Part shown: positions 10,901 through 21,819 of the stretch, in pieces
Layout of the letters: every line of letters starts with the position of its first letter
How positions within the stretch are numbered: position 1 is the first letter of the stretch
Assembly (NCBI GenBank): GCA_036346405.1
Contig: CM070568.1
Location: 33,088,870 to 33,152,869 of the forward strand
Direction of reading: 5' to 3'
Length of the DNA stretch: 64,000 bases
Source of the DNA: Phyllostachys edulis
Lineage: Eukaryota; Streptophyta; Magnoliopsida; Poales; Poaceae
The notes under the pieces: generated by a model
Databases searched by the model: none
The model's input: only the letters and a program-made list of their open reading frames with translations
What the model was told of the DNA's origin: nothing
Position numbers and translations under genes: made by a program

Positions 10901-13805
10901 GCGAACGTTCAAGAGACTAAATGGATGGGTCAGAAGGCGAAGGAGGTGGAGCATGTTGGCTATAAGTTGTGGTATACTGGAACAGAACAAAATAGGAATG
11001 GAGTGAGCATCTTAATCGATAAGCGCCTCAAGAGTGGAGTTGTCGACGTGAGGAGAGACAGGGGGATAGGATTATCCTAGTCAAGCTAATCTTTGGCGAC
11101 TTGGTTTTGAATGTTGTTAGCGCATATGCTCCACAAGTAGGTCTAGATGAGGCCGCTAAGAGACAATTTTGGGAAGACTTAGATGACATGGTTAGAAGTG
11201 TGCCTAATAGTGAGAAGCATTTCTTAGGAGGCGATTTCAATGGTCATGTCGGTACAAATAGTGGGGGGTTTCAAAGGGTGCATGAGGGTTTTGGTTACGG
11301 TGATAGGAACCAAGAGGGAGAAGATATCTTAAACTTTGCCGTAGCCTATGATCTTATGATAGCTAACACCTTTTTTAGAAAGAGACATTCCCATCTAGTT
11401 ACCTTTAGTGGTAGGCAGCATTCTAGCCAAAACGATTTTGTCCTTGTTAGGAGGGAGGACAAACGAGCCTGCATAGACTGTAAGGTTATACCTGGAGAGT
11501 GCGTTGTCCAGCCACATGAGTTGGTAGTCTCTGACTTTCGTTTTAGGACACGGGTTCGACAGGCTAAGGTCGCCAGAACCACGAGGACGAAGTGGTGGAA
11601 ACTCAAAGGGGGCGCCTCACAGGCGTTTAAGGAGAGGGTGATCGTGGAAGGGATATGGAACGTGAGAGAAGTGAATAGTATGTGGACAGAGATGGCATCT
11701 CGCATTAGGAAGGTGGCTACGGAGGTGCTTGGAATGACCCAAGTGACAAGATGCAAACCTAAAGACACGTGGTGGTGGAACGAGGAAGTGCAAAAGGCTA
11801 TCGAGGAGAAGACATGCTACAAGCATATGCACCACGATATAAGCGACGACAACGTACAGAAAAAAGCAACAAAAAAGAATGCAAAGAAAGCAGTGACTGA
11901 GGCACGAGGTGAGGCCTATGAGGAAATTTACCAAAAGCTAAGTACAACGGAGGGTGAGAAGGATGTCTACAAGATGGTTAAACTTCGAGAAAGGAAGACG
12001 AGAGATTTCAACCAAGTTAAATGCATCAAAGACGAAACTAATAGACTGTTGATGAAAGACGATGAGATCAAGGATAGGTGGAGAGATTACTTTGATGAGC
12101 TGTTCAATCATGACAATGACGATAGTATGATTGAACTGGATGATGTTTTTTATAACACCAATAGGCGGTTTGTTCGAAGAATCCAGGAGTCGAAAATAAG
12201 AGAGGCCTTAAAAAATGATGAAAGTGGGTAAGGCGTTAGAGCCTAATAACATTCCTATCGAGGTGTGGAAATGCCTGGGAGAAGTGGCGATCGTTTGGCT
12301 AACTAATTTGTTCAATAGCATTTTTTGGTCGAACAAGATGCCTAATGAGTGGTGGAGGAGCACATTAGCACCAATTTTCAAAATTAAAGGAGACATTCAA
12401 AGTTGAAATAATTATAAAGGAATTAAGCTAATGAGCCCACACAATGAAGCTTTGGGAGCGAGTGATCGAGCATCGTTTAAAAAGAGTGACTAGCGTGACG
12501 ACAAACCAATTTGGTTTTATACCTAGGAGGTCGACCAAAGAGGCGATTTTCTTGACACGACAGTTGATGGAGAGGTATAGGGAGCAAAAGAAGGATCTTC
12601 ACATGGTGTTTATCGACTTGGAGAAAGCCTATGATAAAGTGCCAAGAATGGTCATGTGGTGGGTGCTCCAAAGGAAAAAAAATCCCAACAAAGTATGTTA
12701 TCCTAATTAAGGATATGTACCAAGATGTGTGACTAATGTCAGAACATGTGGGGGTGATACTAGTGACTTTCCTATTAAGATAAGACTATACCAAGGGTCA
12801 GCGTTGAGCCCATACATTTTTGCCCTAGTGATGGACGAGGTCACGTAGGACATACAAGGATATATCCCTTGGTGTATGCTTTTCACTGATGATGTAGTGT
12901 TACTTGGTGAGGATAGGATAGGTGTCGATAGGAATCTGGAGATGTAGAGGAAGACCTTAGAATCGAAAGGCTTTAGACTTAGTAGGACTAAAATTGAGTA
13001 TATGAAGTGTGATTTCAGCGGTACCAGGGCAGATGATGGAGAAGTTAGTTTGGACGAACAAGTAGTGCCTAGGAAGGACACATTTCGATATTTGGGATCG
13101 GTGCTACAGTGGGATAGCGAGATTGATGAAGACGTGAGCCACAAGATTAGAGCGGGGTGGGTGAAATGGCACCAAGCATCGGGTGTCCTGTGTGACAAAA
13201 AAGTCTCTCAAAAGTTAAAGGGTAAGTTCTATAGGACGGCGATCAAACATGCAATGCTATATGGAACAGAATGCTGGGCAACTAAAAGACAACATATACA
13301 GAAGATGAGTGTAGCGGAGATGAGGATGCTACGGTGGATATATGGCCACACAAGGCGGAATCGAATCCGCAATGATGATATACGTGATAAAGTGGAGGTA
13401 GCACCAATTGAAGAGAAGCTTGTCCAACACCGCTTGAGATGGTTTGAATATCTCCAACGAAGGCCTTCTGAGGCACCGGTACGTAGTGGAATTTTAAGAC
13501 GTACTGAAAACGTAAGAAGAGGCAGAGGTCGACCAAGACTGACGTGGGAGGAAGCAGTTAAAAGAGATTTGAGGGATTGGAATGTAGCTAAAGAATTAAC
13601 TTTGGATAGGAGCGCATGGAAGTTAGCGATTCACGTACCGGAACCATAAGAAGGTTTAGGAGTGGTGTTTTAGACTCTCAGCTCAGATGACAGGATGTAC
13701 GGCTTAAGTTTTTAGCCTTGTAGGTTTTTTTATAAGGCTCTCGTCTCTTTGACCTTGAGGAGGTTTAATTCCTAGCCTACCCCAACTTGTTGGGGACCAA
13801 AGGCT

Positions 13806-13837
<32 letters not shown>

Positions 13838-16800
13838 ACATATAAATGATTTAAGCAATAGCAACTGGTGTGAAGATAAGAGCAGCAATGTTAGGCAACT
13901 CGCCAGCTCCTAACAATTTAAAATAAACCACAACATGATTACCAAGAAACAAAAGTAAATGGTTCATTATAATTGCATATAATGATTCAAATTACAGGTT
14001 TGTAGCAACTGATGAGAAGATAAGGACGCAGTGCTACGAAACTCTTAAAATGATTAACAATTTAAAATAAACCACAGCATGGTATGTACCAAGCGTGAAA
14101 TACATTTCTTTTGAGAATTTGGGCAAAAATCCTGGATAAAACGAATTTCTATACTATTTTCCTTTATTATTTATTTAACTGCGATATTCAATAATCATCC
14201 CAAGGTACAACCCTTGGTCATTGGCCCTGGAAACCTTACATTTGATTTACTAGTACACTTCATCTACCAATCCTGATGCCAAAACATATCAGCTGCATTA
14301 AGTACAGAGTTTTAGACAACATTACTTAAAGCCCAAAAACAAGCTACTTGATAATACAAGTAAATGTTTCTAGTTCCTCAATTACAGAAAGGAAAAAAAA
14401 TAAACTCAGAACTCTAAAACAAAATTACAATATGTCAGACAAATCAATAGTGGAACACCAGAAGTATTAAAACTTACCTTAACACGGCAGAGAGAATAAA
14501 GGTCACCCTGAAGACGATAGAACTCCTTCTCTGAGTCAATAGCAACAACTCCACCATCATAGTGTGAGGTTGTAGATTTTATTAAACCCAAACATGCAGT
14601 TATCACCCATACTTCACGGAAACAAAATGGTAGAGCATTCTGAAGGGGAAAGGGAAAGCACATTCAGGACAAACAAGTACTTTGGAAATGAAAATAGTCT
14701 ACCTAGCACATAAATAATGCTTGTAGAGGGAGAAAAAAGTGAAACCACAATTACATACTTCATGCAAGGCTAGCGTCTTGGAAAAGCCAACAACAAAAGC
14801 ATATCCTCTCGCAGCAACCTCAATTGGGCGAGACAATTTAAATAATAACTGCAAAAGGTTGAAATGAAATAAATGATAAAGGGAATATATTACTGCCAGT
14901 TGGCCTAACAAGCATTGCTAAGAAGAAAAAAACGCAAAATAGATCTAGCTAAGTTCAGTCGTTCAGATGCTTCCATTCTTACATAAAACACTAAGCAGCA
15001 GTCTAACATTGCAGAAACTGTTTCCATCTAGTAACAACAACAAAAATTGCTCTCACTTGAACCAAAAAAAATGGACAAAATAGAATTCAATTATGCAATT
15101 ATTTTACCGCTGTATCTAGCTTGCAAGATACAGCAGCTGAAGTATCCATTATGTACACACCTTAGCCTGGCAAGCAAATATGTATTGTCCAAACTCAAAT
15201 TCTCTGAACACATCATCCTGAACAATTTGGGTCAACGCTTTGAATCCTGGATTTAGCAGTGCAGCCTGATCATCACCAGTATCCAATCCTCCAAATTCTC
15301 GATGTTTCCCAGGAGAATTCACTGCATTCATGTGAACAAAATGATATGAATATTAATAAGCAAACTATTTTGTAAAATAAATATGCATGAAACTGTATTT
15401 TAGAAATTTCTAAAGTATCATTCCAAACATATACCAACTTTGGTAGCAAAGTGATAAGCTTTACGTCAGAATGTAACACTTTTCCTCAACATAAAAGACA
15501 AGACATGAATACCTCTATATAATAATATAAACCTCATATAGGTAAAATATTTCTAGTCTATGATCTGATAGAACTCTAAATGCGCTACAAATGAGGAATC
15601 TATAGTGCAGTTACGGAAATATGATTTTCATGTTAGCCTATACAAAATTACAAATACGAATAAATGCAGGTTACTGCAAGTTCTGAAAAACTTCATCACA
15701 CTTGAAATAACGTTATACAGAAACCCTGATAGATTAGAACAGAAAAGTCTTTGGTGATGCAAATTAAACTAGAGGTAAATATCAAAAGCGAATGCAGCAT
15801 AACTGTCGGATCAAAGTTAGAAAAAAAAACCTGATTCTGAGTAGCATAGTTCAAGCTCATCATATTCACGGAGTGAATCTTCATGAAGATTAGTCATCTC
15901 AAACATGAATGCCAAGCTTTCCTAAACAAATAAATGATGCCAATGTCAAGGAAGCCACACGAAACAAAAACATAGAGGTAGATAAAACCCAGTGCCACTG
16001 AAAATGTAATAACAATTGACAAGCATCATCCATGGTTGCATTGTTATACCTTCAGAATAAAGAAGTTGCAGAAGTTCCATATTGGAGTGAATCGCTGCTC
16101 ACTTAACCTGCGGATTTCCTCTTCATAAAATTGAACCCGTCTATCCAATGTGTTTCTTATGCAGTCCACCATTTTCGAGTCAAAATCATCCCAGAATTCC
16201 GCATCAGGTCCATGGAGATCAAATTTGCAGCATCTATATCATAAATGGGCATTTTTATATTTGCTAATGAATCAGTATTATTTGTAGTAAAGTGTTAACC
16301 AAAGCCCCCAACAATAATTCCTTGAGAATTCAGAGGTGTAAGCATCCTCATAAGAACAACATAAGTGCAAGATGATGGCAAATTGGCAATACAGCATGTT
16401 GAGTCGAAACAAATATATATATATATATACATTTTCAGAATCACATATATAAATGTTACCAAAACTACTATGGAGAATTGGCAAAAAATACCTTTCTCTC
16501 TTTTTAGTATTGAAATCAGCCTCAAGCCTAGCATAGACTTTCTTTGCCATCTTAGTTGCTTGATCATTGTTAGGATGGGCCTTTGACACAAATACAATGA
16601 ACCATTCCCTCTCATCATTTTGCACAATTAATTTGAGGCGAGGCTTAAGAATGGCCTTGAACTCATCAAGATCCTGGACATTTTTTTATAAATAAATGAA
16701 TGGAAAAGGTCATCCACATGGTCAATTTGAGAAGTGATGTTACTTAAAAAAGAATCAGAAAGAGCAGCATGCAGCATGATATAAAAAAAATGTGGAGGGA

Positions 16801-17732
16801 AGTACCTCGCAAGTAACAAGAACAACAGTAGCATATGGTTCCCGGAACCAAAACAAGTATTGTTCTTGTGGAAATCGACTACGCAGCCTTGAATCAGTAG
16901 TCTGTATAAACTCAGCTGGTAGGTTTTCCACAAAAACAGGGTTCCTCGCTTTGTTATTGAGACAGGCCTTCTTCACTGGCAAGCGTTGCTCAAAACTTTC
17001 TTTGACATTGAGCCACAAGTCACTCACATCTTCAACTGTTACGAAAGGTAATTTATCATATGAGATGGAATTTATACAAATATTCAAACTTGAAATCACT
17101 CTTCATCGGCATGTGCAGCAAGGAACTAAAGTTATTGCTCAAGTCCACTTTCATTGTAATCCTCCAAACCGCTACGCGAAAGGGACATTGGCCCGTCCAT
17201 CGTTACACCGGTGCGTGCAAGTTGAAGGTGTAGGGACGGTGGTTGCTTGGACGAATATTAAATGAGTTGATTCGTGCCAATATGCTGATGCATTATGCGG
17301 ATTCCATGCAGAATGAGATTGTGCGATCAAATTGGAGGGGAGATCTCTCCTTACTGAGATGCGACTAGCAGGAAGCTAAACACAACCTTAAGACCCTCAC
17401 ACTGCCATGAATCTCACTAAACTAGACGTCCCCCAGCAAGCACCAGACCACCATTTCAGCTCGAATCGCCGCTCGATCGGGCCACTCCCGACCGCGCAGC
17501 CCCGAGATCACGCGGGCGGAGCAGCGCAGATCGCGCAGTGCCGCGAGCCGCGGCAGGCGCGAGAGAGCCCGATTCAGGGGGCGGCAGGGAGAGCAGAGGA
17601 AGGGATCAGATCCGAGGGGTTAGATATAGGGTTTAGGGAGGAGGAGGAGGAGGTGGCGGTGTCCGTACCGGCGATGACGATGCGGTCGCAGGAGGACTTG
17701 ATGATCTGGAACTGCGCCAGGTAGTTCGCCAT
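4924..17732 (-). CDS. TRS130: TRAPPII complex subunit TRS130 (TRAPPC10 family), 21 exons
   Basis: Large subunit of TRAPPII, the trans-Golgi tethering complex that activates Rab-A/Ypt31-type GTPases and is needed for post-Golgi traffic and cell-plate assembly in plants. Exons (minus strand, first to last): 17669-17732, 16806-17035, 16492-16673, 16050-16233, 15831-15921, 15161-15321, 14759-14848, 14478-14639, 10152-10213, 9872-9962, 9013-9164, 8675-8891, 7883-8428, 7452-7664, 6873-7254, 6693-6783, 6533-6617, 6151-6334, 5459-5739, 5213-5303, 4924-5099. Phases join without a break to 1244 codons plus stop, close to the roughly 1250 residues of plant homologues. It starts MANYLAQF and ends TSYCIPA, both typical of plant TRS130. 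The residue 422-430 segment MLPWPKPAT and the C-terminal conserved block (about 1157-1244, with NWMVAGRK) identify the family. All introns are GT-AG except intron 10, which is GC-AG. Intron 8 contains an RTE LINE. Confidence 0.95.
5911..5954. repeat. 13-bp direct repeat flanking a T-run in TRS130 intron 18
   Basis: GCCATTATGGTAT occurs at 5911-5923 and again at 5942-5954, separated by 18 bases that are mostly T. This looks like a target-site duplication around a poly(A) remnant on the minus strand, the minimal footprint of an aborted or deleted retroposition. Confidence 0.55.
10440..10454. repeat. Left target-site duplication of the RTE LINE
   Basis: ACATATAAATGATTT, repeated exactly at 13838-13852. 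A 15-bp duplication fits target-primed reverse transcription, and the perfect identity fixes both ends of the element. Confidence 0.9.
10565..13649 (+). pseudogene. RTE LINE endonuclease-reverse transcriptase, inactivated
   Basis: Open pieces lie at 10565-10897, 11101-12231, 12215-12406, 12444-12710 and 13002-13649. Endonuclease motifs: GSWNVGSLTGK (near 10786), QETKW (catalytic Glu, near 10876), GGDFNGHVG (near 11230) and PHELVVSDF (near 11513). RT motifs: a block starting IPIEVWK (near 12254), FIDLEKAYDKVP (near 12611), YQGSALSPYIF (near 12789) and FTDDVVLLG (near 12880), the catalytic Asp pair. The C-terminal part, with MRMLRWIYGHTRR near 13318, is a conserved plant RTE region. Stops at 10895 and near 12848 and 12945, plus frameshifts near 11080, 12230, 12410 and 12690, abolish the protein. 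A 36-bp tandem duplication at 10870-10941 carries the first stop. Confidence 0.88.
13806..13837 (+). repeat. (TTG)n 3' tail of the RTE LINE
   Basis: About ten TTG units end exactly at the right target-site duplication. RTE elements end in short simple repeats of this kind rather than poly(A). Confidence 0.9.
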
Positions 17733-18083
17733 CGCCGCCGCCGCTGCAGGGGTGAGTGAGGAGATATCTGCCCCGCTGGTCCTACCGCTCCATGCGGCGC
17801 GCCGCCGCCGGGGAGGTCGCCGGAGATGGGGACGAGGCGGGGGGTCGCGAGATGCGGAGGGAGTGGTGGGGAGTTGAGTTTGGTGGAAGACGAAGGCAGT
17901 CGCTAAGCGGGTCGGGTGCGGTAGTGGCAAACGGGGCCGGAGAGGCTGACGCGATGGGCCCACTGCGTCAGTGTCTGCGGTTGTGTTAACCGTTGATGAG
18001 CATTATTCGGCAGTTCAGTCACTGGAGATAGAAAACAACATAATTATAGCATGATTTTTTTTTAAAAAAAACCAATATACTTA
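17733..18083 (-). promoter_or_regulatory. TRS130 5' UTR and promoter region
   Basis: Upstream of the TRS130 start codon (complement of 17730-17732). The 17400-17970 interval is strongly GC- and CpG-rich, as is usual for grass first exons and promoters. No clear TATA box is visible on the minus strand, consistent with a TATA-less housekeeping promoter. The transcription start could not be placed. Confidence 0.45.
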
Positions 18084-18370
18084 GGCTGCTCCCAATGAGC
18101 AGTATCTTAGTGTAGTTTCTTAGTGCATGAGGAGTGTTAGGATACTATCTTTCTAATACATAGTTTCTTATGGTGTAGTATCTTAGGCTGTTTTATTTAA
18201 TTACATGCATGACTATACAATAAATTTTACGCGTTGGATTTCGAGCCCAATCCGGTATCTAAATTAGATACTAGAGTACTATCTCTCCTCATTAATTATG
18301 GTGCCACATCATCAATTTGCCTACATGGTATACTTAAGATACTAGCCAAGGTGGAGCATTAGGAACAGCC
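18084..18370. mobile_element. MITE with GGCTG(C/T)TCC terminal inverted repeats
   Basis: A 287-bp non-coding element. The left end GGCTGCTCCCAATG and the right end, which reads GGCTGTTCCTAATG on the minus strand, form terminal inverted repeats with two mismatches. A TA dinucleotide precedes and follows. Internal repeats of 'ATACTATCT' and 'AGTATCTTAG' allow further folding. Size, TIRs and absence of coding fit a DNA-transposon-derived MITE. The superfamily is uncertain: the flanks fit a TA or an imperfect TTA duplication. Confidence 0.75.
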
Positions 18371-19473
18371 TAGCGTGGTTCACCTGCGAATCACTTAGCC
18401 CTTTCTGGAGCACGATTCACATGAATTTTCCATAAAACTGTTCAATTCCTGCATGAACCACCGGAAAAAAAATCCCGCGTTCCAATATAGTAGTACCCTC
18501 ACAGAATTTAGTAATGAGAAATCCTCAATACTAACTAAAATAGATCCTCAATAACCATGGAGGATACAAAATTACAAATATATCTTTCTATCTCTGTCTA
18601 TACTAATTGAAGACTCCTTCGGAAGCCCTCTCGTAAATTCTAGAAGGTAAAAAAGCTAGAAATTACCATATTAATTAAAGAAAAGAAAAAAAAGGCTACA
18701 AAATCCTAATTGGATAAAAAGAAACTTCTATCCATCCATATATATAAGATGTGGGCTCATATTTAATAAGCATAGAATAGCAAGTCAAATTGGAAAAGCA
18801 AATAGAGAAGCTATCCGGATTGAATTCCATAAATAAATATATATAAAAAAAAACTTCCACACGGTGGATAGTCTGATTCTCTGATCGGATTTGAAATAGG
18901 AATGCATATCTTTATAGCTTGCATGCAGCTAATCTCTCCGATTTTTTTTTAAATGGCGTTTCCGGAGGGTGTACTTGCTATGCCAGCGTCAAGTAAAGAA
19001 AATCGGAGGTAGTACATATGTATAGCATATTCATGACGCAAAGGGAACTTTATATCATGTGATGCAGTAGGAAAAGAATAAAACATATAATACGCACTAT
19101 CCAGGAATGTGAAATCTGGATCTAATTTCTTCATTACAACAAATCCAAATTAAAATTAAAATAGGAGGAAATATTCAATTAGAAATTGAAATATAATTCA
19201 AAATTATATCGAATAAGGAAATCATATTAAATATCAAACAAAGATAAATTCATAACGAAAATAAAATTAGGAAGATATAAATACGTTTTTTTGCTAAATT
19301 TTTTTCGTTACAATTGAATTAAAATTATATAAATTATTAGATTTAAAATTAAATTTGGAATATATCAATGAATAAATTTTATAATTTGAATATTTGAAAT
19401 ATTTCTTAAATTACATGTAAAATTAAATTTAGGTTTACTATACGAGATCATATATATATGACGCTTTCGTTTT
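18371..19473. other. AT-rich intergenic DNA
   Basis: No gene seen. The sequence becomes very AT-rich from 19130 (AAATT and TATAA runs). Direct phrases such as 'CTCAATA' near 18523 and 18545 are too short to define an element. Confidence 0.5.
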
Positions 19474-19589
19474 GTACTCCTATGAGTATGTACTCTCACT
19501 TCCAATATACCACTTAAACAAATATATTATATTTTTTATCACTTTCAAGATACTTAAATACTAATTATAAGATACTTCAATGCGACTTA
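19474..19589. mobile_element. Left half of an inverted-repeat (MITE-like) element split by the LTR array
   Basis: This segment, starting TGTACTCCTATGAG and containing GTACTCTCACTTC and ATTATAAGATAC, matches the reverse complement of 36417-36538, which contains the same two blocks in the same order. Joining the two flanks of the LTR array would give a snap-back element of roughly 350 bp. It probably existed before the gypsy insertion. Confidence 0.5.
19585..19589. repeat. Left target-site duplication of the gypsy array (ACTTA)
   Basis: ACTTA precedes the first LTR, and ACTTG (36306-36310) follows the third. Four of five bases match, the expected 5-bp size for gypsy integrase. The mismatch may be mutation or sequencing error. 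Confidence 0.55.
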
Positions 19590-20038
19590 TGTAATACCTG
19601 GCTTGGGCCATTGGCCAACCAAATTTCAAAGGAGAACCAAATAGGCCCATGGGGAGCGACCTTGAGATCCAAGGGTGGAGGATGCACTTTAGATCCAAGG
19701 GTGGGGAGATGTCTTGCCCTAACTTTTCCCCAACCCTTGCCTGTTTTTTTTGCTGCCGCCACCCCCATTTGTTGTTTGCTCCTTTGTTGGGCCGAACCGA
19801 GAAGAAAGGAAGGAGGGAAGGAGGTTCTTGGGGAAAGCTTGTCGCTTGGCCGCCCTTCTTCTTTGCTATCCAGCCGCCCTTCCCGCTTCTTCCTCCTTGG
19901 GTGGCGCCTCCTGCGCTGATCCTTCCTCCAACCGAGCCAAGTTGTTTCTTCTTTGTGGTGGCGGCCAAGAGAAGAAAGGAAGGAGGGAAAGGGAGGTCCT
20001 TGGGGAGCTTGTTCATCTTCTTCCTGGGATCGTTAAGG

Positions 20039-21399
20039 GTAACGGTTGTCATTCTCGCTTGTTGATCTGTTGGTATTTGCGTTTTGGATCAGATCTGTTT
20101 GGAGCAAATGGTTTCTGCTGTAGTCCTGTTCTGTCCAGTCAGTTGCGTGGTTGATTTCGAGCCCTTAGGGACAGAATTCGAGATGCCCATCTCTTAGTGA
20201 AAGTTAGATGATGTTCTTAGCTTTCCGTGGCCGCTGAGAGCACCTAATTCCGATGTTCGAGTCAAAAGATATCACCGTTTTAGTTTCTGCTGTCTAGATT
20301 CTGACGAGTTTAAACTGCTGTGATAATTCGTAAATTATGATATTGTAATTGGCAGAATCTGGGATTTCTCCCAACTAGGTTATTGTAGATATATTGATAA
20401 CCTTTCCGGATTGATAAAGTATGATCAATTCGGAGTTATAGATTAAAAGTTATGGTCGTTTTAGTGCCGCTGATTATTTCTGTTCGTCAGTTTTGTGCTG
20501 AATGTTCAAATGTCTGTTAGGGTTCTAAATTGGCCGAATTAAATTATCTTGTCAACTAAAGTATTGTAGATTTATCAGTTAAGAATCCACAGAAACTGAG
20601 TTCACCTCATTCGGAGTTCTAGATCAAGAGTTATGGCGATTATTGTGCTGCTGCCCGGGCGGTTTAGGGCAGATTATGTTGGTTTTCATTTTAGAGCTTC
20701 TAGTTAAATATTGTATCGCCGATGAAGCGTTGTAGAATGTTTATTAGTGATGTCGGGTTCCTCGTATCCTTATTTCAGTTATTTATTTGTTAGGAGGTGA
20801 AGCTTCAGGTTTGGGAGCATCGCATTTGCCTACTAACTTGTCACAAATACGGAGGCAAGTACCTTAGTGTTTATATGATTATGACATGTTGTATGCTTGT
20901 GGATGGTATTGTATTTCTAACTACCATGTTAATATTTACTAGTTCGTATTCAATTCATTTGTGTTACTTCCATGAATAGAGAGCATGTAATTTCAATGTT
21001 CATATGTCATACCATGCATCCATATTACATGTTTCGATCCACGGGAGTGGATCATTACCCACCATTCCAATGTGGGCACGTAAGACCCACCATTCCAATG
21101 TGGGCAGTTTGGGACACCGTACGAAACGTTCTTCGTACGGGGCTTGGATCCCCGCATTTTGTTAAATGCGGGCTTAGGTGGACACCGACGGGTGTGTCAC
21201 CAGCAATACCGGTATTTGCATGTGTGTAGTCCCTTCATTTCGTCCAATTCATTCATTCCATTCATTCAAGTGTTCGTTCTGTGCTTATTTCATACACATT
21301 AATGATGTTCACATGATCAGGGATGTTATTTGCTTTATTCATTTAATCATGGTACTTGCTGAGTCTCAGACTCACTCTTGCGTTGTTTGTTTGTTTTAG
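20039..21399 (+). other. Putative intron inside the LTR 1 leader
   Basis: The donor context AAG|GGTAAC and a pyrimidine-rich acceptor TTGTTTGTTTTAG bound 1361 bases. The second LTR family has the same pair at 54530-55930 (1401 bases) with CAAGGGTAAC and GCTTTTAG. Conserved ends and length in two diverged LTR families suggest that a spliced leader is possible. Splicing itself is not shown. Confidence 0.4.
21036..21216 (+). other. Hairpin array in gypsy LTR 1
   Basis: Consecutive stems: GATCCAC/GTGGATC (21036-21053); CCCAC(C)ATT/AATGTGGG twice (21058-21076 and 21086-21104); CCGTACGAA/TTCGTACGG (21117-21140); CCCGCATTT/AAATGCGGG (21151-21172); GGTG..ACACC/GGTGT..CACC (21177-21201); and the palindrome AATACCGGTATT (21205-21216). 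Spacers are 4-12 bases. LTR 3 carries the same set; LTR 2 carries a damaged version. Function unknown. Confidence 0.75.
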
Positions 21400-21819
21400 G
21401 TGATCGCGATTTATGGCCTTGTTGGGAGGAGTAGACACTCACTTTTGTTCACTTCAACATACTCCAAAAATTTTGATAATAGCGTTTGATCCTACCACCC
21501 ATTTGAGAATTTAATGAACTGTAATAATTGAAGGTGGCGTGGTTGATGGTTTCTTCCTCGTTATGATTAACTGAGAACTGTGGATGATCTTCGAATCATC
21601 TTTTTGATTAAAACGCTTGAAACCTGACTTTAGTCCTGTGATGCTCATGTCCTTAGTGTTTCCTTTATGTATTTGTTGTATATACATTTGGAACCTCCTA
21701 GATAGCTAACTATCTGGGAGGTTCTGCCAAATTTAGAAATTTTATTTTTACGCTTTAGTTGTGTTGATTTTGTTAGTTTAGTAGCATTCCAGGTCCTTGC
21801 TAGACTGGGGTGTTACAGT

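Larger units (their letters stand above)
10455..13837 (+). mobile_element. RTE-type non-LTR retrotransposon (LINE) in TRS130 intron 8
   Basis: A 3.38-kb element bounded by a perfect 15-bp duplication (10440-10454 and 13838-13852). It has one degenerate frame coding an apurinic-type endonuclease followed by reverse transcriptase, a short 3' UTR, and a (TTG)n tail instead of poly(A). Short total length, a single EN-RT frame and a simple-repeat 3' tail are the marks of the RTE clade. It is antisense to the host gene, and exons 8 and 9 on either side are intact and in phase, so it is spliced out with the intron. It is full length or close to it, since RTE elements are about 3.2-3.4 kb. Confidence 0.9.
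19590..21817 (+). repeat. Gypsy LTR 1
   Basis: Begins TGTAATACC and ends GGGGTGTTACA, with the TG...CA boundary. Contents in order: a purine-rich GAAAGGAAGGAGGG block twice (19802 and 19973); an intron-like donor AAGGGTAACG (GT at 20039); three modules at 181-bp spacing marked by AAAAGATAT/AAAAGTTAT (20264, 20445, 20626); an array of seven hairpins (21036-21216); hairpin GAGTCTCAGACTC (near 21361); an acceptor-like TTTTAG ending 21399; a terminal hairpin GAACCTCC/GGAGGTTC (21691-21724). Short frames inside it are not genes. Confidence 0.9.

Noticed and set aside
17407..17989. Plus-strand frames of 105 and 77 codons
   Set aside because: They are antisense to the GC-rich TRS130 exon 1, 5' UTR and promoter; GC-rich DNA makes long stop-free frames by chance.
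19561..20154. Several frames of 100-160 codons on both strands, repeated near 26907 and 34036
   Set aside because: All lie in the purine-rich start of the gypsy LTRs and shift with small indels between copies; no domain.
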